The position numbers were made by a program, and so were the translations under genes. 11,211 bases of DNA from Entophlyctis helioformis (lineage: Eukaryota; Chytridiomycota; Chytridiomycetes; Chytridiales; Chytriomycetaceae), in assembly GCA_025526915.1 (NCBI GenBank), contig JAHLKH010000460.1, forward strand, positions 1 through 11,211, given 5' to 3'. Below are positions 5,958 to 11,211 of the stretch, in pieces. Numbering within the stretch: position 1 is the stretch's first letter; every line of letters starts with the position of its first letter. The notes under the pieces are model-generated. The model saw only the letters and a list, made by a program, of their open reading frames with translations. It ran no database searches and was not told the origin of the DNA.

Positions 5958-8126
5958 GGGGAAAGCCCAACGCCGCCCGCCCTCCGGCACTGCACTCCTG
6001 CTTCCCTGCCGCGCGACCCACGCGGCGACCACCCACGTGCACAATTCCCTTCCGCCCCCTTCTCACTCCCACGTGTCCACCGTGTCATCAGAATCCTCCG
6101 ACATCCCATCATCTGCAGCTGTGCCTTCGTCGTGGTCCCGACATCCACCCCAGGCCCTCCCCCCGGCGCGTGGAAACGGAGCAGCCTGTCGCCATTGATT
6201 GCGCCATCAAGCTCGGCACCATCCAACTCGGCGATCTTGTACGCGCCATTGCCAAACACCTTGCTGATAACAAATGGCCCAGTCCAGCGCGTTCCGGACT
6301 TGCCCGGGCGACGATCCAGGGCTGGTCCCGGCAGGCGCAGCACGCGCTCCCCAATGCGCAGCGGCTCCTTGCGCACGCCTCTCTTGGCGTCCAGGCGCAG
6401 CTTGTCGCTGTAGCGCGAAGCCTTGGATCACTCGGATGCCTCCACGCGCATGTCCTGCAGGTCGGCAATCTGCAGGGTTCTGGCGGCCAGCAGCTCCTCG
6501 GTGGTCATCCCGGCGCGCCAGTCCCGTGCCAGCCAGGTGCCCATCTCCGAGTCGATAGGCAGGACGCCTTCGTGCCCGTACATCAGCTGGAACGGCGAGA
6601 AACCCGTCGTGCGGCGTACAGTCATGCGATCAGCCCAGAGCGCCGCCGCGAAGTACTTGGGCCACTGGCCGATGCCCTTGCCGTAGCAGACAGCGTGGAG
6701 CGTGTGCTTGATGGACTGGTGGCCGCGCTCGATCATGCCGTTCGCCTGTGGGTGGTACGCCGATGCGAATGCCAGCTCGATGCCCATGCTCCTGCAGGCC
6801 GCGCGTCCTTCCTCGCTGTCCAGCTCACCATGGTCGGTGATGAGCGTGTGCACCGCGCCGTGCCGGTAGAGGAGCTCCTCCCGAACAACCGTGGCCCAGG
6901 TCTCGGCCTTCTTGTTCCGGACCGCACGGCCCTCAACCCAGCCGCTCAGATCGTCGCGCATGATGATGAAGCCGATGAACCCACCGGTGCCCTTTGGCAT
7001 GGACACCATGTCGATGCCCCAACGCTGGTGGATGCCCTGACTGTAGGTGGGGTGGAGCTCCTCACGCTCCGGACGCGGCTTGAGGAACTGGCAGGCCTCG
7101 CAGGCCCGGACCACCTTGCGCGCGATTGCCCGCAGGCCATGTCCCACGAAACGACCGCGGATCTGCGACATGAGCGCCTCTACGCCGCAGTGTCCGTTGT
7201 GACCCGCCGCGTGCCACTGCTCCAGCACCTCCGTAGCCTCGGCCTCTGTCATCAGAACACGCCGCTCCTGGCGGCCCGGCTGGGTCGCCCGCTCGTAGAG
7301 TCGATCGTCCCTCAGGTAGTACTGGTGGGCCCGGACCGCAAACTCCGCGCGCTCGGCGCTGGACAGGGTGGCGGGGTACGCGTCAGCGACGAGGAACTGC
7401 TTGATCTGCCCGAACGACGCCTGCGACGCCTTGGTGATCCGGTCGGGGGCGACGGCCACGGCTCCCACGAACAGCTCCAGGTCCGCCGCCAGCGCCGCCT
7501 CGCGCTCCGCCACGTCGGTGGGCTCTTCGTCCGCGGTGTAGATGCGCGAGAGGGTGTCAGCCACGACGTTGTCCACTCCTCGGATGAAGTGCATCTTGGG
7601 CTTGAACAGGTGGACGTAGGCGATCCAACGCGACAGGACGGGCTCGATCACCTCGGCATTGCGGATGAGGCCAATGAGAGGCAGGCAGTCAGTCTCAATC
7701 ACCAGGTGCGCACCAAAGACGTCGTAGCGGCAGGCGCGCAGCAGGTACACCAGGGCACTGAGCTCGCGCTTGATCTGGCCGTAGCGGCGCTCCCGCTCGC
7801 TGAACGCAAACGACAGGAAGCGGATCGGGTGGCGGCGGCCGTCGGGTCCGTCCTGGCCGAGAGTACCGCCGGCTCCTACTGGGCTCCCGTCCACGGTCAA
7901 GACCAGCGGTGGCGCGTCCTTGCTGTAGTCGGCGACAGTGAGCAGTGGCGGCGACTGCAGGGCGGCCTTGATTGCATCCATGGCCGCCTGTTCCTCCTCC
8001 CCCCAGCGCCACAGAGCATTCTTACGCAGCAGCGCGAACAGCGGAACAGCAATCGGCCCGAAGCAGCGGACCCAGGAGCTGTAGTGGGCCGCCAGCATCA
8101 CGAAGCTGCGCACCTGCTGGACGCCT
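5900..8126 (-). pseudogene. RNase H-integrase part of pol, offset frame with an internal TGA
   Basis: The signal resumes at GVQQVRSFVMLAAHYSSWV (about 8070-8125), the RT connection region, one base out of frame with the upstream ORF. RNase H follows: LVLTVDGSPVGAGG, KRELSALVYLLRA, VIETDCLPL and VDNVVADTLSRI carry the acidic residues. Integrase has an HHCC finger (HAAGHNGHCG; CEACQ), WGIDMVSMP (first Asp), LITDHGE (second Asp) and NGMIERGHQSIK (Glu). A TGA at 6426-6428 then interrupts the same frame, which reads straight on as SKASRYSDKLRLDAKRGVRK to a GPY/F module (TRWTGPFVISKVFGNGAYKI) and ends at the TGA at 5900-5902. All catalytic residues are present, so decay looks recent. No chromodomain was seen, unlike element 1. 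Confidence 0.82.
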
Positions 8127-11100
8127 GGAGCACACCGTCCATCTGGCGACCGCGTCCAGCTTGTCCTGCGACGGCAGACGCCCGCCCATCGAGACGCGGT
8201 AACCGAGCAAGACGACCTCCGCGACGCCTACTTGCATCTTCTGGGGCGAGAACGTCAGCCCGGCCCGCACCGCGCCGCGAAGCACCATCTCGAGCGACTC
8301 CACGACGTCGATCACGGCCGCACGGATCCCAGGCCGCACCTCCCGATCGTTGGGCCCGCGCACGGCGCCATGAATGCAGATGTCATCCAGGTAGACAGCC
8401 GCACGCCCAGCCGCCGTGGCCTCCGCGAAAACACGCTCAGCGATGGCCTGGAAGTGCCCCACAGCGTTAGTGCACCCCATGGGCAGCCGCGTAAGACGGA
8501 GCAGGCCGAAAGGCGAGTTGAAACCCGTCAGGTTGCGCGACTCCTCGGCCAGCGGGATCTGGTCGTAGGCCGACGTCAGGTCGAGCGAGACGTAGATGGG
8601 GAAGCCGACGCACGACTCCGTTGTCTCCGCCAGGCGCGCCGGCAGACCGTTCTCGCGGATGGTGTGGCTGTTCAGCACCTGCATGTCGAACACCACGCGC
8701 GGCGTCTTGTCGCTCTTGGGAACCACGAAGAAGGGCTGCGAGTAGGGGCCCTTGCAGGGCTCGGCAAGGCCGAGATCAAGCTTTTTGCGAAGGATGGTGG
8801 TGACGTCCGACAAGTACATCTTGGCGATGGGGATGGGCCTGATCTTCCACGCCGGGGTGTCCTTCTTGACGCGGATCTTGTACGGCTCCGCGATGCAGGG
8901 CTTGAGCAGTCCAAGCTGTTCCGGCTCGAATGCAAAGGCAGCCGCGTTGCGCTGCAGACAATCGAAGAAGAGCGCCTTCTCATCGGCCGTGAGGGGCGGC
9001 TCCACGCCCTTACCAATCTCCAGGGCGGCGAGCAGCTTCTCGGGCCAGGCTCGGTCGGCCACGACGTCCGAAAGCGGCGGGGCGGGCGACGCCGTATCCA
9101 CGCGCCAGTCGAACGGCGGCTTGGTGGCCGTACCGTCGTCAATGCCGAGTGGGCGCTTTTTCTGGGCGACCGTCTTGTGCTTGGCTGCCAGCACCGTTGG
9201 AGGGCGAGACCGAACGGGCATGGGGTGCGGGCGGGAGTCCTCGAGGTAGATGTCGAGCATAGTCACGCACAGCGCGCGCGACGACGGACCGGCCGGAGCA
9301 TCCAGATGCACGAAAGCGGGGTAACCAGCAGCGCGCTTGCGACGGACTTCCGCGATCTGCTCGGCAGTCAGGCTCGGGCGGCGGATGAGATTGCCGCAGG
9401 CGTCCTGCATGGTCAGCTCGGGCGGGCCGGAGGGCGAGTGCGACACCGAGCCGTGCACGGCGTTCAGCCACGGCGTTCCCAGGAGCAGCTCGTACGGGGC
9501 GTTGTCCATCACATAGGCGGTGATCTCGACGTGCGCATCCAGGACCGAAACCGTGAACGAGCACTCGCCCGCGATCGGCGAAACCGTGCCAGAGGCGGTC
9601 AGGATCTGGCGGGTCGACTGGGCGACGGGCAGGCCGAGGATACCCGCCAGGACGGGGTTGATGAGGCACACCTGCGAGCCCGAGTCAACCTCGGCAAAGA
9701 AGCGCCTGACGTCGCCCAAGACGTTGGCCAGGGTGCGGGCCGTCGACGCACGAGGGGCGGCCACTGTGACCATGTCGCGGACGCTGAGCACGGCCGGGAC
9801 GGCCGGGTCGTCGGCGGGGCGGTCTGCGGCCTTGACGTTCCTGGGGCCCTCGACAACCACGCGGCGGTTGCGGGTGGCCTCCGTTACGCTCGAGCGGAGG
9901 GCCGGCACCAAGGCATACAGCTCCTCCACCGTCACGGGCACACTCGTCGACATCACGCGCTGGTAGACGGCGTCGGGGACGTGGCTGTTGTTGACGACGA
10001 CCTGGGCTGACAGCTTGGTGAGCGGCTTGAACGTGGGCAGCTCGGCGGCGATCGACTCCGGGTCCAGGCGAGCCCTCTTGTGCAGCTCACGTAGCTCGAC
10101 ACCGTTGCCGTCGGCGGCATGCTTGACGGCGTTCACCAGGAAGGAGGACAGGAGCGTCGCCGTGCCGTCGCGCCCGCTGGCACGCAGTCCCGCGATGGTT
10201 GCCTCGATCTCGCGGATCAGCTCGCCAGTCCCGTGTGCCACAGCGGCCTGGAATGCAGGCGGAGGCGGCTCGGCCACGTGCGACGGGGGCTCGTCCTCGA
10301 TGAGCGACACGTGGTGCACCGCGTGCCAGTCGTCGTCGTCGGCAATATCGACCACTTGGACGAACGAGGAGAACGAGGCGAGAGGCCTGACGCCCGTCAG
10401 GCTGTCGCGGAACAGTCCCGTTTTGGCGTGGCGCTGGACGGGCGCTCTGTCCTTGCCGAAGAAGCGATGGTAGTTGCCTTCCTTTTCGACCCGGACGTGG
10501 CCGTCGGCCTGGTCGATGGGATGCACGTGGCAGTTCTTGATGAGGTGGCCTTCGAGCCCGCAGTACGCGCAGCACTTGGGGCCTGGCGGGCTCTGTCGGG
10601 GCACGGGAGGGCTGCCGACGGCAAAGGGCGATACAGGCGAAGGGGCGACGCTGCTCACGGGCGAGGGGTAGGCCGAGGGACGCGACGCCGGTGGGGCAGG
10701 CAGGGCGGCACGGGCCGGGACAGCCGACGGCGACACCGAGGAAGCGGCGGGAGCGCCCGGGCACAGGAGACTGGCAAACTCGGGCTCGGACGCGCGCTCC
10801 GAGGCAGCCGCCGCAAGCAGGATCGGGAACTCCTTCTCGACGTTGGCGATATCGAGCGAGTCGGTGCCTTTGACGAGGTGCCGGGCAGCGAACTCGCGCC
10901 TGATGTTCTTGAACGCAGGCGAGGAGAGGAAGACTGCCATGAGGGAACTCGCCATGAACTCCGAAGGCGGACGCTTGGGCTCAGGGACGGCACGGTAGAG
11001 GGTCTCAAGGGTCGTGAGGTACGTGGTGAGGTCGCTCTGCAGGCCACGGTTGATGAACGCCATCAGCTTGTTGCCGGCGGACACCTTAGGGGTGGCGGAA

Positions 11101-11211
11101 AAGGGGAACGTCGACGTGTAGAACGCCACCACCTCGTCCCAGCAGGGCAGGGCGGGGGTCGGGTCGAGGTTGAGGGCACACAGCTCGGAGTGCTCAGCCT
11201 GGCCGCGGATA
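8126..11211 (-). CDS. Gag-protease-RT polyprotein of the Ty3/Gypsy element (5' end outside the window)
   Basis: This frame is open to the window edge, so the true start lies upstream; an internal GTG at 11132 is not meaningful. A Gag helical region lies at about 10800-11190 (WDEVVAFYTSTFPF; LTTYLTTLETLYRAV), followed by a Pro/Ser/Ala-rich linker. A CCHC zinc knuckle at 10530-10571 (C-AY-C-GLEG-H-LIKN-C) binds RNA. A linker with VPVTVEELYALVPALR resembles the segment before protease in fungal Gypsy elements. The aspartic protease has VDSGS (DSG at 9678-9686). RT follows with WKIRPIPIAKMYL, FFVVPKSDKTPRVVFDMQVL, VSLDLTSAYDQIPL, FGLLRLTRLPMGCTNAVG, and the catalytic YLDD at 8382-8393. Gag and Pol are in one frame with no gag/pol frameshift. 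Past VARW (8139) the reading frame is lost and runs on to a spurious stop at 8022. Confidence 0.85.

Larger units (their letters stand above)
5710..11211 (-). mobile_element. Ty3/Gypsy LTR retrotransposon, 3' LTR region to Gag, running off the window
   Basis: On the minus strand the order is Gag, protease, RT, RNase H, integrase with GPY/F: the Ty3/Gypsy (Metaviridae-type) order, since integrase follows RNase H. Coding is continuous from the window edge to 5900 apart from one frame change (8126-8139) and one in-frame TGA (6426-6428). The left boundary is not certain. The candidate LTR starts with plus-strand tgtcgtggg at 5710 and ends in the CA run near 5882, or at the gttaca at 5888-5893 (TGTAAC on the element strand, a common LTR start). 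No convincing polypurine tract was found next to either. The 5' LTR and the target-site duplication lie beyond 11211. It sits in intron 9 of the LRR gene, antisense to it. Confidence 0.85.

Noticed and set aside
5885..8470. 861-codon plus-strand open frame opposite the integrase and RNase H
   Set aside because: It is antisense to well-conserved pol domains, rich in Arg/His/Val as GC-rich shadows are, and shows no family motif. Its length follows from codon bias on the other strand.
8232..10010. 592-codon plus-strand open frame opposite RT and protease
   Set aside because: Same reason: a mirror of the RT/protease frame, with repetitive charged residues and no recognisable domain.

Overview
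The window looks like nuclear DNA of a fungus, most plausibly a chytrid. Three things point there. One gene is broken by at least eight short introns (55 to 82 nt) with GT-AG ends, mostly with CTGAC or CTGAT branch-like motifs. An ankyrin gene has the 'GHLxVVxWLHxxRxEGCT' style I recall from lineage-expanded families of rhizophydialean chytrids such as Polyrhizophydium (similar repeats occur in amoebae and giant viruses). Two different Ty3/Gypsy LTR retrotransposons are present. The species call is recollection and inference, not a search result. Nothing prokaryotic (operons, Shine-Dalgarno sites, CRISPR) was seen.

Layout. (1) 1 to about 1310, minus strand: decayed 3' end of a chromodomain-bearing Ty3/Gypsy element (integrase, GPY/F module, chromodomain), split over five reading-frame segments and cut off on its upstream side. 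(2) 1360-2275, plus strand: a single-exon ankyrin-repeat protein of about 304 residues, interrupted by one frameshift at a GGG run near 1741. (3) 2276-2595: intergenic. (4) 2596-5701 and beyond, plus strand: a multi-exon gene whose spliced product reads as disordered N-terminus, helical-bundle domain with a hydrophobic segment, protein-kinase fold lacking the HRD and DFG aspartates, LRR N-cap, and four plant-like leucine-rich repeats. (5) About 5703-11211, minus strand: a long Ty3/Gypsy element (Gag, protease, RT, RNase H, integrase, GPY/F, no chromodomain seen) lying inside the ninth intron of the LRR gene in antisense orientation and running out of the window at its 5' end.

The most interesting locus is gene (4). 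A membrane-type helical bundle joined to a catalytically dead kinase domain is the layout of the necroptosis executioner MLKL and of fungal HeLo/HELL-type cell-death proteins. Here it also carries an LRR sensor-like tail in the same polypeptide. This is an architectural inference from a hand-spliced model. The retroelement sits exactly where the LRR array would continue, so the allele may be truncated, or the gene may splice across the insertion to exons outside the window.

Several single-base frame breaks (ankyrin gene, LRR intron 7 acceptor, RT/RNase H junction, all through element 1) could be real decay or assembly indels. That should be settled before calling anything a pseudogene.
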